Source: Butyricimonas faecalis (GTDB taxonomy: Bacteria; Bacteroidota; Bacteroidia; Bacteroidales; Marinifilaceae). From it: a stretch of DNA of 64,000 nucleotides. The stretch spans positions 992,001-1,056,000 of the forward strand of contig NZ_CP032819.1 in the NCBI RefSeq assembly GCF_003991565.1, written 5' to 3'. Below, piece by piece: positions 33,924-43,010 of the stretch; the first letter of the stretch is position 1; each line of letters begins with the position of its first letter. The notes under the pieces are model-generated. The model did not search any database and was not told the DNA's origin. It saw only the letters and a program-made list of their open reading frames with translations. Position numbers and translations under genes: made by a program.

Positions 33924-34508
33924 ATGAATCTATATAATCAAATCAAATATAACGGGTACCGCATCAACATCTATTATGATGATGACGCCCGAAGCCCGCG
34001 TGAAGCATATGACAATCTCGGTACGCTTTATACGGCACATCGTCGCTACCGCCCGGAGAAGGAGTTTGATGACCACTTCGATATCGACAAGGTTTTTGAA
34101 GGGCATATCGGAAATTTCCGGGAATCGTTCCTGAAGGAATATATCGCCCTGCCGGTCTACCTCTACGACCATGGCGGCATTACAATATCCACCTCGCCGT
34201 TCAGCTGCCCGTGGGATTCCGGATTTTTCGGAATCATCGCGGTACCGTTGGACAAGGTGCGCCGGGAATACGGGTGGAAGAACATCACCGCGAAACGCAG
34301 GAAGCGGATCGAGGGATACCTGCAAGACGAAATCAGTACCCTTGACAACTACTATACCGGGGAAGTTTTCGGGTATCGCATCATGCCGGAAAGTGACGAT
34401 GACAATGAACTGGACAGTTGTTGGGGATTCTATGGTACGGAATGTATGAAAGAACTGGAAGCCGAATGCAGGCATATTATCGACGGGCAGAACAAAGCGG
34501 TAGCATAA
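33924..34508 (+). CDS. Phage/plasmid conserved protein with CPWDSG signature
   Basis: 194 aa. The blocks DDDARSPREAYDNLG (20-34), YLYDHGGITISTSPFSCPWDSGFFGII and DSCWGFYG near the C-terminus are the conserved parts of a widespread phage and plasmid protein family with 'DNLG', 'SxxPFxCPWDSG' and 'DSCWGF' motifs. Its role is unknown. It marks the block as phage/plasmid-derived. Confidence 0.75.
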   Translation: MNLYNQIKYNGYRINIYYDDDARSPREAYDNLGTLYTAHRRYRPEKEFDDHFDIDKVFEGHIGNFRESFLKEYIALPVYLYDHGGITISTSPFSCPWDSGFFGIIAVPLDKVRREYGWKNITAKRRKRIEGYLQDEISTLDNYYTGEVFGYRIMPESDDDNELDSCWGFYGTECMKELEAECRHIIDGQNKAVA

Positions 34509-34541
34509 AATAGAAAAATACGCATAATAACTGGAAATACA

Positions 34542-34778
34542 ATGAAGACATCATACGGACTTGAATTTGACACGGTAACAGAAATCAATCCTGAATGGAG
34601 CGGCTATGACAAGACGATAGCAGGATGTCACCTGGCCAATGCCAGGGTGGTCATCGTGGATACGGAATACGGGCAACCGATAGACAATGAGCATGACCTT
34701 GAAGAAATCTACCGGATTCTCGAAAAGAAAAAGACAGGCCATACTAAAAATGAACGACATGGAAGAAAAACGAGATAA
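34542..34778 (+). CDS. Small hypothetical protein
   Basis: 78 aa, beta-rich with a KYRILEKKKTGH-like basic tail that overlaps the next gene by 29 nt. No family recognised. Confidence 0.45.
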   Translation: MKTSYGLEFDTVTEINPEWSGYDKTIAGCHLANARVVIVDTEYGQPIDNEHDLEEIYRILEKKKTGHTKNERHGRKTR

Positions 34779-35691
34779 CAAGGAAATCAGGGTACGCCTG
34801 CACCATATCGACCGTGGAAACTGCACGGAAGTGTGGGAGGTGCAGACAGAGAAGGGTAAGCCCAAACGCTATCTGGGACGTGACGACGGTTATGGACCGA
34901 AGGAGTGGTACACGCTCTGCGATGCTCCCTACGGCTATTGCGAACGCGACTGCCATGTGAGGGAGGACCTCACCCTCATTGTCTGCGACAAAGATTGGAA
35001 CGAGGTGTTGCGAGACGGAACGGACAGGGAACGCTTTCCTGAAAGTTTCCCTTCACTGGATGAAGCCTGCAACGAGGCATGGAGCAAGGTCGTGAAAGTG
35101 CTTCCGCATGTCACGCACAAAGGTTTCGGGCAGTGGATCACCAAACAGTCATTCCTCCCGCTCAGCCAGACCGAAGAATTGAATTGGCGGGATAGCTACT
35201 ATGAGGAAGAAGCGAGTGAGATACTCTCACGTTTTACATGGATCGGTGAAGAGTATGCCATATTCAAGGTTACCCAGAGGCACACCAAGTGCGACGCCCA
35301 ATGGTACGAGTATTACGCGGGGAAGACAAACCGGCAGGAACACGAGTGGTATACCCGTTTCTTCGGTTACGAGTACCATGACCGGCATATCAGCGACGTA
35401 CTCCGGACACTCGGAAGGCGGTGCGACGACATCATCCGTACTGCGGTGGAAACCCGCACGGACCACTATTACGGGCGTACGGTTTCCTGTTTCATGGACG
35501 AGTTCATCGGTTACGACCTGTCCCATGAACAGGTCCGTGACGCCAAGGAATGCAGATTGCGCAAGGCACGGGAAGACTACGACGAAGCGAACGCCTACTA
35601 TTACAAACTGAAAGAGAATGAGGAAAGCATCCGTGGTATCGAATTGATGCTGCACTGCATAAGACAACAAATCCGAAAAATGAAAAGATAA
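34750..35691 (+). CDS. Hypothetical protein
   Basis: 313 aa from the ATG at 34750. Strand-rich N-terminal half (VRLHHIDRGNCTEVWEVQ), and a helical, charged C-terminal half ending YYYKLKENEESIRGIELM. Several Tyr/Trp and Cys residues. No known motif. Confidence 0.5.
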   Translation: MNDMEEKRDNKEIRVRLHHIDRGNCTEVWEVQTEKGKPKRYLGRDDGYGPKEWYTLCDAPYGYCERDCHVREDLTLIVCDKDWNEVLRDGTDRERFPESFPSLDEACNEAWSKVVKVLPHVTHKGFGQWITKQSFLPLSQTEELNWRDSYYEEEASEILSRFTWIGEEYAIFKVTQRHTKCDAQWYEYYAGKTNRQEHEWYTRFFGYEYHDRHISDVLRTLGRRCDDIIRTAVETRTDHYYGRTVSCFMDEFIGYDLSHEQVRDAKECRLRKAREDYDEANAYYYKLKENEESIRGIELMLHCIRQQIRKMKR

Positions 35692-35746
35692 TGGCCAGAA
35701 ACTACATGTAGCCAGAGTTTGGCAAATCGAATACAAATATCCGGGT

Positions 35747-36037
35747 ATGTATGGCGGGGGCGGTCAGGATATCTTTTATGATATCCTGACAATGTTCGAA
35801 GTTGATAACTCCGCAGAAGACGCCTATACCGATGACTTCGAAATAGCCCGTTCGGGTCTGCAGCAGCTAAGAAAACATATCTCAGAACAGGATGAAACCT
35901 TCCGGCAGAATGCCGAAGAATTTTATTCCTGCCTGGCAAAGGCCGGGATGGACCGGGAAAAGTTTATCGAAGTACTTGATTGTCTAATCAACGGCAGTGA
36001 CCAAAGCGATGCCTATGTGCATGTCTCATGGTTTTAA
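35747..36037 (+). CDS. Small hypothetical protein
   Basis: 96 aa, Gly-rich start, then acidic helices (RSGLQQLRKHISEQDET, CLAKAGMDREKFIEVL). Starts 55 nt after the previous gene. Unknown function. Confidence 0.45.
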   Translation: MYGGGGQDIFYDILTMFEVDNSAEDAYTDDFEIARSGLQQLRKHISEQDETFRQNAEEFYSCLAKAGMDREKFIEVLDCLINGSDQSDAYVHVSWF

Positions 36038-36088
36038 TGATATGCCATGAAGGCGTTTCGAGCAAACCTGCCGTAACATCAAACCTGT

Positions 36089-36307
36089 ATGAAACCTAAA
36101 GATAACGGGCTGGCCAACCTTCATGACCGGAAACGTGAGGAACGCGGTTTCTGCTGCATGCAACTGATCATATTCCTTACAGACAATGGAGTGAAGAGCT
36201 GGGATGAATGGCACCGGGCGCATACCGACGCGGCCCGGGGCGAATGCAGATACCGCAAGCGGTGCCCGGTTTATGGACGTAGCAAACATTTAATGAACAA
36301 TAAATAA
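36089..36307 (+). CDS. Small hypothetical protein
   Basis: 72 aa; basic and Cys-containing (FCCMQLIIFLTDNG, ARGECRYRKRCPVYG). Ends 1 nt before the next start, so it is coupled to it. No family known. Confidence 0.45.
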   Translation: MKPKDNGLANLHDRKREERGFCCMQLIIFLTDNGVKSWDEWHRAHTDAARGECRYRKRCPVYGRSKHLMNNK

Positions 36308-36308
36308 T

Positions 36309-36518
36309 ATGGTACTTAATATTGTAAAAAACGACCTGCCTGCCTCATGCATTGCAGAATATGTAAGATGCGTGTTTGACAATGCCAAAGTAAACATCAA
36401 AGATGAAAATGCAGTATCCGTCGACATCGAAGTGACCGGAAAGAACGAGCTGCACTCTTTGGAAGGATTAAAAGAGTTGGAATACTATTTTAAAGATTAT
36501 GACATAAGAATATGGTGA
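36309..36518 (+). CDS. Small hypothetical protein
   Basis: 69 aa, acidic, beta/alpha (IVKNDLPASCIAEYVRCVF). Coupled to the gene before. No family known. Confidence 0.45.
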   Translation: MVLNIVKNDLPASCIAEYVRCVFDNAKVNIKDENAVSVDIEVTGKNELHSLEGLKELEYYFKDYDIRIW

Positions 36519-36577
36519 CCGCCATGCAACGGGCGGCAAACCGGAAATTGTTCAACTACAGATAAAAAACAAGCAAC

Positions 36578-37600
36578 ATGGAACAGGAAAAACCTACAAA
36601 GCCGGAAACAGACAGAACCTTTCCGGAAGACGATGACACACTTTACCGTGAAATGACAGTGCACATGCCCCGCTGCTATTTTCCGACTTCGCTAGGCGAG
36701 AACAGTATCCTCAAATTTGCCGGAGAGGAATTCCGCCGCGTCAAGAATATTGTCTGCCGGCGCTACAACTTTAACGAGGACAAATATATCCGGGAGAACG
36801 CCGGCGTATCCCCTTTCGACTCTGTTCGAGGCAACTTCGAGCAGGAAGTGTACAGACGTCTCCGTAAGGATTATGCGCACCTCAGTATCATCTCCATCAG
36901 AAGATCACTTATGGAGAAAATCCGCGACGCCGTGAAGAAGGAGAACAACATCATCGGCACGTTCTACCGCAACTGCGGCGTACATTACCGGGAGGCGGAA
37001 TCAGCGGAGTATGAAACCTCCCCGATAGTGGTGGTCCACAATTCCGCTTTTTACGGATACGGCGGTTATGAAAGTGCGACCGTTTATGAACTTTTCATCG
37101 ACGGGAACGGCAAACTGCTCTGCACGCTCAACGGCGAAGCCGGCGAGGATTTCGATGAGCCCATCGGACAGGTACAGACCGAGGGATTGCTTGAGATTGC
37201 CCACTGGCTGGAAGAACACGGGTTCATCTCCGCTGATGTCAATGACGACGAGATTGTCGTATGCGAGGGGTGCGGTTCAGACAATATACAGACCCAGGCA
37301 TGGGTGGATCCGAATGCCCGTACATTCATCGGTACCACGGGTATAGACCGCTATGATAACTGGTGCGACGAATGCGAGGACCATCAGCCATTCTGTACTT
37401 TAAAAGAGTTCAAAGAACGCATGGAGGAATGGTGGAACTCGTTGGACGCAAATCAAATGGAACAGATCACGGGTTGCCGTCAGGACAAGTGTCCGGCCGG
37501 AGACAACCATCAGGGGTTTGCCGAAACCTGCAATGAATGGTGGGAAAACAAGGGCTATGACGAGAAACGTAAAATCTGGAAAGAACATAATGACTGCTGA
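36578..37600 (+). CDS. Zinc-binding hypothetical protein
   Basis: 340 aa. The C-terminal part has CEGCGSDNI, WCDECEDHQPFC and GCRQDKCPAGD, a set of CxxC-type sites for zinc. The N-terminal half is helical with a YGYGGYESATVYELF segment. It may bind nucleic acid through the zinc sites. Followed after 2 nt by the next gene. Confidence 0.55.
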   Translation: MEQEKPTKPETDRTFPEDDDTLYREMTVHMPRCYFPTSLGENSILKFAGEEFRRVKNIVCRRYNFNEDKYIRENAGVSPFDSVRGNFEQEVYRRLRKDYAHLSIISIRRSLMEKIRDAVKKENNIIGTFYRNCGVHYREAESAEYETSPIVVVHNSAFYGYGGYESATVYELFIDGNGKLLCTLNGEAGEDFDEPIGQVQTEGLLEIAHWLEEHGFISADVNDDEIVVCEGCGSDNIQTQAWVDPNARTFIGTTGIDRYDNWCDECEDHQPFCTLKEFKERMEEWWNSLDANQMEQITGCRQDKCPAGDNHQGFAETCNEWWENKGYDEKRKIWKEHNDC

Positions 37601-37602
37601 TT

Positions 37603-38139
37603 ATGATTTACAATCTTCTTAAACGCATACAGAACCTGTTGGCTTCCAAGCCGTCCGGGACAAAGGAGGAACAGGAAATCCTGAGTCTGGTCAGCCAGGC
37701 GCTTCCTGCAATGCTCAATGGGCATGATACGGAAACACTTGCCGCCAATGAGCTGCTGGTACGGATATGCCCCGACACCAAACGGCCGGTCCTCGTATGC
37801 CATAACGGCAACGGGCAGTGCCTGTGCCTGCACAATGGGACGACGGAAGAGGATGCCGTCGACGTGGACTTATGGCTGCGTTCCAACGGTAGAGAGTGTA
37901 ACGGCTACAACAAGTTGCAGGAGGCTGTCGTGGACCTTGCCTACAATGCCGGGGCGGACAACCTGTGGGAGGACAGGGACTCCCGTGCCGTCAATGCCGA
38001 GATCGTCCAGTGGGCGGAAGAATTCGAGACTGAGCATGCGGGCACTGATTGGGATGCGGAGGACTACTTCCTTGCCATCGACAGGTTTTACAAGGAAAAG
38101 ACAAAACAAATGAATCCGGTTACAATACCGGCGAACTGA
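37603..38139 (+). CDS. Hypothetical protein
   Basis: 178 aa, helical, with a Cys/Asn turn (LVCHNGNGQCLCLHNG) and a strongly acidic region around 128-165. Follows the zinc protein by 2 nt. No family known. Confidence 0.5.
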   Translation: MIYNLLKRIQNLLASKPSGTKEEQEILSLVSQALPAMLNGHDTETLAANELLVRICPDTKRPVLVCHNGNGQCLCLHNGTTEEDAVDVDLWLRSNGRECNGYNKLQEAVVDLAYNAGADNLWEDRDSRAVNAEIVQWAEEFETEHAGTDWDAEDYFLAIDRFYKEKTKQMNPVTIPAN

Positions 38140-38154
38140 AAAAATGGCAACCGA

Positions 38155-38370
38155 ATGGACAAGGAAATTGCAGAAGAAATCATCCGGGAAAACCGTTATC
38201 CGTCCGGATATGACATACAAGACTATCTGTTTGACAATGAGGATACTGTGCTTTCTCTGGAGGACGGAACGGAGCTGCTTGATGACTTCGACCTCTGGAA
38301 AGAACGTTCCGACCTCGAACTTGAAAAAATCATGGACCGGAACTACTGGTCCTCGACTGGTGGATATTAG
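38155..38370 (+). CDS. Small hypothetical protein
   Basis: 71 aa, acidic, helical; EIAEEIIRENRYPSGYDIQ at the start. Separated from its neighbours by about 20 nt. Unknown. Confidence 0.5.
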   Translation: MDKEIAEEIIRENRYPSGYDIQDYLFDNEDTVLSLEDGTELLDDFDLWKERSDLELEKIMDRNYWSSTGGY

Positions 38371-38391
38371 ATTAAAAACAGGAATATAATT

Positions 38392-39204
38392 ATGGTAAGA
38401 GAACTTTATCAACGGCTCAGGGAATATTTCAACAACTTACCCGAACCGACAGAAGAGGAAAGACAATTTATCCGGGAGCTGAACGCCGGGTATTTCCCTA
38501 TCACGTCCGTCCACCGCGATGACCTGGAAGGACAAGGTTTCGATGTGGAAAAGATCAGCGATGACGACATGCAGAATCTGGCGGAAAAGATGGCCGACGA
38601 TTACTGCGAACAGTTGTTCTGGCCCAGCATGGAAATCATTGCCGGAGAAATCCTGAGTTTCCCGAAAGTAAAAACAAAAGACATTATCTGTCCGAAATGC
38701 AATTCGGAAAATATCCGTTATGATATTCACGAAAGTCGGTTCCACTGCGGCGAGTGTTCCCTGGCATGGGATGACAAGTTATATGCACTCGTGGAATTTC
38801 CCGAGGAAAGTGCTCCTTTCGAGGAAGAAGGAACCGGTTATCCGGCATGGGGAAGCGGGGAGAACGGGGCGCTTTACGTGCCCGAGGAAGACTATATACG
38901 CCATACCGGCAAATCTCCCGAACGGGACAAGTGTTACCGTGCCGTGTGTTGGCCGGACTCCCAGAAATACATGGGAACGAAAGGTTGTGAACCCATACAG
39001 GATGAAAACGGGATACGGGATTTCGGCACATCGGCATACTGGGTGCCGCTGCTTCTGACGGAAGAAGCGGCAGAGCGACGAATGGACAAGAAAAAGGTAC
39101 CGGTATGCCCCGAATGTGGGGGCACAGATATTGACATTCTGAGTGACGAGGGCGTGGCCGTATGCAATGACTGCTGCCTTGAATGGCCTTACGCGGAGGA
39201 TTGA
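38392..39204 (+). CDS. Double zinc-ribbon protein
   Basis: 270 aa. CPKCNSENI...CGEC (about 102-126) and CPECGGTDI...CNDC at the C-terminus (about 240-263) are two zinc ribbons separated by an acidic region rich in Glu and aromatic residues. Nucleic-acid binding is likely; no enzyme domain is seen. Confidence 0.6.
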   Translation: MVRELYQRLREYFNNLPEPTEEERQFIRELNAGYFPITSVHRDDLEGQGFDVEKISDDDMQNLAEKMADDYCEQLFWPSMEIIAGEILSFPKVKTKDIICPKCNSENIRYDIHESRFHCGECSLAWDDKLYALVEFPEESAPFEEEGTGYPAWGSGENGALYVPEEDYIRHTGKSPERDKCYRAVCWPDSQKYMGTKGCEPIQDENGIRDFGTSAYWVPLLLTEEAAERRMDKKKVPVCPECGGTDIDILSDEGVAVCNDCCLEWPYAED

Positions 39205-39206
39205 GA

Positions 39207-39968
39207 ATGGAAACGGTAGATGTTTATACGGAACGAGGCGACCTGGTCACCTGTTCCGATTGCGGCAAGGTGATGCTCCTGCCGTATGGAGCGGATAAAT
39301 GTCCCGCCTGCAAGAAAGAAGGTTGCCTGGTATGGACGGACGAAAGCTTGCGGGAAGCCGACATCGACTCCCTGCTCGAGAGGCACTGTAACCTGCACCA
39401 GAAGAGCGAACTGCAACCGGAGGAGTATCTTTCACTTTCCATACTGGTGACCGAGTATATTCCATATCTGGCCGATAAACCGCAGACAGCGCGTGAAACC
39501 CTGTTCCTACTCCTTGAAACCGGCTCTCTTTTCGAGAAATACTGGCGGGATACAAGATGCTTCCAATCCGAAAATATCTACACGCCCGCCATCAAGACAC
39601 TGCTTGACAAACTGGACGTGAAACTGCGAGAGGGCGACACGATTCCGGTAGAATACCAGGATTGCCGCTCCCTGGAGGACTTCTTCAGGGTCGTTGCCGG
39701 CGAGCGTCCGGCAAAGGAAGAGGTATCGTTTTCTTCAGATAAGGAGGGAAACTATTATTTCAACGGACGCAAGGTCAAGGTGGAAAATTCTGACGAGTAC
39801 GCCTACCGCCTGCTGAAAACCAAAATACAGACGAGCTACCGGCGTCCGGTAGATTTTTACTTCCGCTTCCTTGCCCGTTTCGGACCATACGGAACTTATG
39901 GCAACGTGTATTACCCGAGTATCACGGACCTGATATGCAGGCGTTACCTGCCTGAAACCGCAAAATGA
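39207..39968 (+). CDS. Zinc-ribbon hypothetical protein
   Basis: 253 aa from the ATG at 39207, 2 nt after the previous stop. CSDCGKVMLLPYGADKCPAC (16-35) is a zinc ribbon of the same type as in the gene before, so the two may act together. The rest is helical (ADKPQTARETLFLLLETG). The next 30 nt form a terminator hairpin. Confidence 0.6.
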   Translation: METVDVYTERGDLVTCSDCGKVMLLPYGADKCPACKKEGCLVWTDESLREADIDSLLERHCNLHQKSELQPEEYLSLSILVTEYIPYLADKPQTARETLFLLLETGSLFEKYWRDTRCFQSENIYTPAIKTLLDKLDVKLREGDTIPVEYQDCRSLEDFFRVVAGERPAKEEVSFSSDKEGNYYFNGRKVKVENSDEYAYRLLKTKIQTSYRRPVDFYFRFLARFGPYGTYGNVYYPSITDLICRRYLPETAK

Positions 39969-39974
39969 ATTCCG

Positions 39975-40006
39975 GAAAGGCGATGGACAACGGTTCACCG
40001 CCTTTC
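39975..40006 (+). terminator. Hairpin terminator
   Basis: GAAAGGCG (39975-39982) pairs with CGCCTTTC (39999-40006) with a T-rich tail further on. It ends the operon of the two zinc-ribbon genes. Confidence 0.65.
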
Positions 40007-40037
40007 TTATTGTATAACTTTTTTAATATCAATCATT

Positions 40038-40937
40038 ATGGCAACAGCATTAGCAACAACGGCCGCCCCCGTGCAGTTCGATTTCCAGAACAACAACGTC
40101 GAGGTGATGACGCTCGACACGCTCCGGCGCACACACAAGGAAAATGACATCTATGGCAACCCGCTCAAGGGAATCTACCATTACGAGGTGATAGAGCGCA
40201 TGGCGGACATCTGCCAGAAACACAACCTGAATTACGAGGTGGAGGAAATCTTCGCCGCCCAGAACAAGAACAAGGCACAGCCCGGCGTGGTCGTCCTGCC
40301 CCAGGTGGAACAAAAGTACGGGGCGATGGCCGTCGAGGCGCATATCCTGCGCCGCGTTTATACGACCATCCGCATTAAGGAATGGGAAACGGACGAGCTG
40401 ACCACGACGCTTGTCATCGCCTTCCATCAGGACGGCATCCAGGCGGCCATCGGCCCGTGCGTCAGGGTGTGCCACAACCAGTGCATCCTCTCCCCCGAAC
40501 GCAGTGTGTCGAACTACGGGAAAGACAAAGTCACCACCGAAGAGCTTTTCGGTCGTGTAGACGAGTGGCTCTCGAACTTCGAGGTACAGATGAACGAGGA
40601 CAGGGAACGCATCCGCCGCCTGAAAGCGAAAGTAATTACCCCGGTGGAGATGTACGCCTACATCGGATTGCTGACAGCATTGCGCGTATCGCATGACAGT
40701 TCCGACAAGCGTCTTTCGTCCAAGGTGGAGACCTATCCCCTGAACCAGTCCCAGATTTCCATCTTCACCGAGGACCTGCTCAAACTCACCGAAGAGAAGA
40801 AGACGCTCACGGCGTGGGATATCTATAACGTGGCAACCGAAATCTACAAGCCCGGACGTACGGACATTCCGGCCATGATTCCCCAGAACGGGGCGCTGGC
40901 CGAGCTGATGCTCTCGGAAGGGTTGCCGGAATCTTAA
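40038..40937 (+). CDS. DUF932-like plasmid/phage protein
   Basis: 299 aa. The segment from about 15 to 215 (LRRTHKENDIYGNPLKGIYHY, then TTLVIAFHQDGIQAAIGPCVRVCHNQCILS) has the layout of the DUF932-like proteins of plasmids and phages, with a central beta sheet. It is the first gene of a new operon with the recombinase, separated from it by 11 nt, so it may assist DNA maintenance or recombination. Family assignment is by pattern. Confidence 0.65.
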   Translation: MATALATTAAPVQFDFQNNNVEVMTLDTLRRTHKENDIYGNPLKGIYHYEVIERMADICQKHNLNYEVEEIFAAQNKNKAQPGVVVLPQVEQKYGAMAVEAHILRRVYTTIRIKEWETDELTTTLVIAFHQDGIQAAIGPCVRVCHNQCILSPERSVSNYGKDKVTTEELFGRVDEWLSNFEVQMNEDRERIRRLKAKVITPVEMYAYIGLLTALRVSHDSSDKRLSSKVETYPLNQSQISIFTEDLLKLTEEKKTLTAWDIYNVATEIYKPGRTDIPAMIPQNGALAELMLSEGLPES

Positions 40938-40948
40938 AAGGCTGCCAC

Positions 40949-41539
40949 GTGACAAGAATCAAGGGACAACTGACGACAGCCGACTACCTGCCCATAGCGG
41001 AATATAACAGGCTGGTCCGCGGGCTTGAGAAGGACGGCGAGTACCTGTGGGAGACCTACTGCTGGCTGTCGTTCTGCACGGCATGCAGGGCCTCCGACGT
41101 GAGGACCCTGCGCTGGAAAGACATCTTAGGAAAAAGCACCATGACCCGCATCGAGCAGAAAACAAAGAAAAACCGCCTGATCAAGTTCAACAGGGACGTG
41201 CAGGAGAAGAACCGTTTCCTGTACGAGATGCTCGGACAACCCGCCCCCGAACAGTACATCTTTCTCAGCCCGCGTACCGGGAAACCTTACTCGCTGGAAT
41301 ACATCAACAGGCTGCTCAAGGTATTCAAGGTAAGGTACAGGCTGCCGATCAGGGCATTCTCCACACATACCTTCCGCAAGACTTTCGGGCGCTATGTCTA
41401 CGAGCTGATGGGACGCTCGGCCGAGGGCCTGATCCTGCTCAACCAGATATTCCGCCATTCCAACCTGGAAACCACCCGGCGCTACATCGGGCTGGCGCAG
41501 GAGGACATCGACAAAGTGTTCGATTCCATACGTCTATGA
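40949..41539 (+). CDS. Tyrosine recombinase/integrase catalytic domain
   Basis: 196 aa from a GTG. The full catalytic set is present: Arg47 (CRASDVRTL), the KKNRLIK beta-hairpin lysines, His140 and Arg143 (THTFRK), His170 (RHSNLETTRRYIG) and nucleophile Tyr179. The N-terminal SAM-like core-binding domain normally found in integrases is absent, so it is a minimal catalytic domain, as in some Bacteroidetes element-encoded recombinases. It likely acts on an element-internal site or with a partner protein. Confidence 0.85.
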   Translation: MTRIKGQLTTADYLPIAEYNRLVRGLEKDGEYLWETYCWLSFCTACRASDVRTLRWKDILGKSTMTRIEQKTKKNRLIKFNRDVQEKNRFLYEMLGQPAPEQYIFLSPRTGKPYSLEYINRLLKVFKVRYRLPIRAFSTHTFRKTFGRYVYELMGRSAEGLILLNQIFRHSNLETTRRYIGLAQEDIDKVFDSIRL

Positions 41540-41555
41540 GAATATTTTCAACGAT

Positions 41556-41584
41556 GCCCGGAACCCGAGCGGGAGGTTCCGGGC
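41556..41584 (+). terminator. Hairpin terminator after the recombinase
   Basis: GCCCGGAACC (41556-41565) pairs with GGTTCCGGGC (41575-41584). A short T-rich run follows. It closes the DUF932-like/recombinase operon. Confidence 0.7.
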
Positions 41585-41620
41585 TATGCTTTATATAACA
41601 TATCAAAATCAGAACTGTAA

Positions 41621-42289
41621 ATGGACACACCGATATATATCGACACATACTTCCGCGTCGAGTCCGGCTATGACGGCGGTCGCATGCCGGAAGAGAAAGC
41701 CGGACGCTTCTTCGACGAGGTAAAGCGCCTTTTCACGGAAACAGGGTTCAGCATCAAGGAAAACAAATACAAAGACGGTTGTCCCGAGGTGTATCTCGGA
41801 AAGACATGCCTGTACTGTCATCCCCAATCGTTATCGGGCCCTGTTCTTAAAGAGCACATGGAGCTTATCGAGAAGATTCTGGCACAAGGAACGACCTTCC
41901 GGTACCTACGTACTGACACTTACGGCGAGATTCTCGACCTGACGGAGGAGGAAGAACTCGCGTATTACCACAAGACTCATGACATGACTATCGGGGGTGT
42001 CTTTCTCGACGCCTTCCGCACCAAGCGCCGGAACCTGTACAAGAGCCGGGAGCAGGTGCTGGAAATACTCGTCGAAAAGCTGCGTGTCAAGACACTCCGT
42101 GGGAAGTCCGTTTATTCGAACACCTCCCCGGCATACCGTTATATCAGGGAAATGTACGGGAAAATGGTGTCCGAAGGACGGCTCGTCGAGGGATGCAAGC
42201 AAACCGCTTCCGGGAAACTGCCGCTCTGCCGCACGGCAACCGGCAGGGAACTGAAAATGAAAAGACGGGAAGACGACAGGACGGAATGA
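41621..42289 (+). CDS. Hypothetical protein
   Basis: 222 aa, alpha/beta in the first half (DTYFRVESGYDGGRM), helical and basic in the second. No known family. It starts a new run of genes after the terminator. Confidence 0.5.
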   Translation: MDTPIYIDTYFRVESGYDGGRMPEEKAGRFFDEVKRLFTETGFSIKENKYKDGCPEVYLGKTCLYCHPQSLSGPVLKEHMELIEKILAQGTTFRYLRTDTYGEILDLTEEEELAYYHKTHDMTIGGVFLDAFRTKRRNLYKSREQVLEILVEKLRVKTLRGKSVYSNTSPAYRYIREMYGKMVSEGRLVEGCKQTASGKLPLCRTATGRELKMKRREDDRTE

Positions 42290-42419
42290 CACGCGGTTCC
42301 GTACCGGACATGGCCGGATACCAGTCCGAAGACTTCTGTAAATCATAATTTTCAAGCCGGACTGTCAATCGAAAGAAGGACGACCCGGCTATACTTCAAC
42401 AACAAGAGATAGCACTATT

Positions 42420-43010
42420 ATGAGCATACAAATCGGAAAACTGTTGCCGGACGGCAGTGTCCGGCACATCAAGGCGCTCCATGAGACGCTTTCAAAAGAC
42501 CTTGTGAGGAAACTCCGGGTGTTCTATCCCAATGACAGACGGGTAGATGCCCTGCTGTCGCTGGGCGACATACAAAAACTGGGACCGTCACCCTATGGAA
42601 AATGGACAGGAACCGGCGATACCGTCCACTGTTTTTCAAAGATCCGTGACGGACGGGAAACACCGCGGCAATCCGCATCACGCATCGCGGACAACGCAGA
42701 CATTTTCGGCCGCATGGAGGACACGTGCCTCCTGTTCGATAACGGCAGATGGCATGTCATGGACAAGGGAGAATACTGTGAACTGCCGCTCTTCGTCGAA
42801 GATACGCCCTCCCATGACAGCATGAAACCGATCACGGTATATGTGAACAACCATGTCCGACTCGAAAAGATAAATACACCGCAGCACTGGCAGGGACTTG
42901 AGGAACTCGCCGAACGGGAATCCAGGATACTCTATGTCTACCGGGGGTGCCGCCTTGTGAGAATCGTCCGTTCGTCCAACCTTAAAAAGAAACTGTATGC
43001 GGCACAATAA
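42420..43010 (+). CDS. Hypothetical protein
   Basis: 196 aa, beta-rich, with a basic C-terminus. FCYGKWTGTGDTVHCFS-like and CLLFDNGRWHVMDKGEY segments suggest a small beta fold. Overlaps the 634-aa gene by 14 nt. Function unknown. Confidence 0.5.
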   Translation: MSIQIGKLLPDGSVRHIKALHETLSKDLVRKLRVFYPNDRRVDALLSLGDIQKLGPSPYGKWTGTGDTVHCFSKIRDGRETPRQSASRIADNADIFGRMEDTCLLFDNGRWHVMDKGEYCELPLFVEDTPSHDSMKPITVYVNNHVRLEKINTPQHWQGLEELAERESRILYVYRGCRLVRIVRSSNLKKKLYAAQ

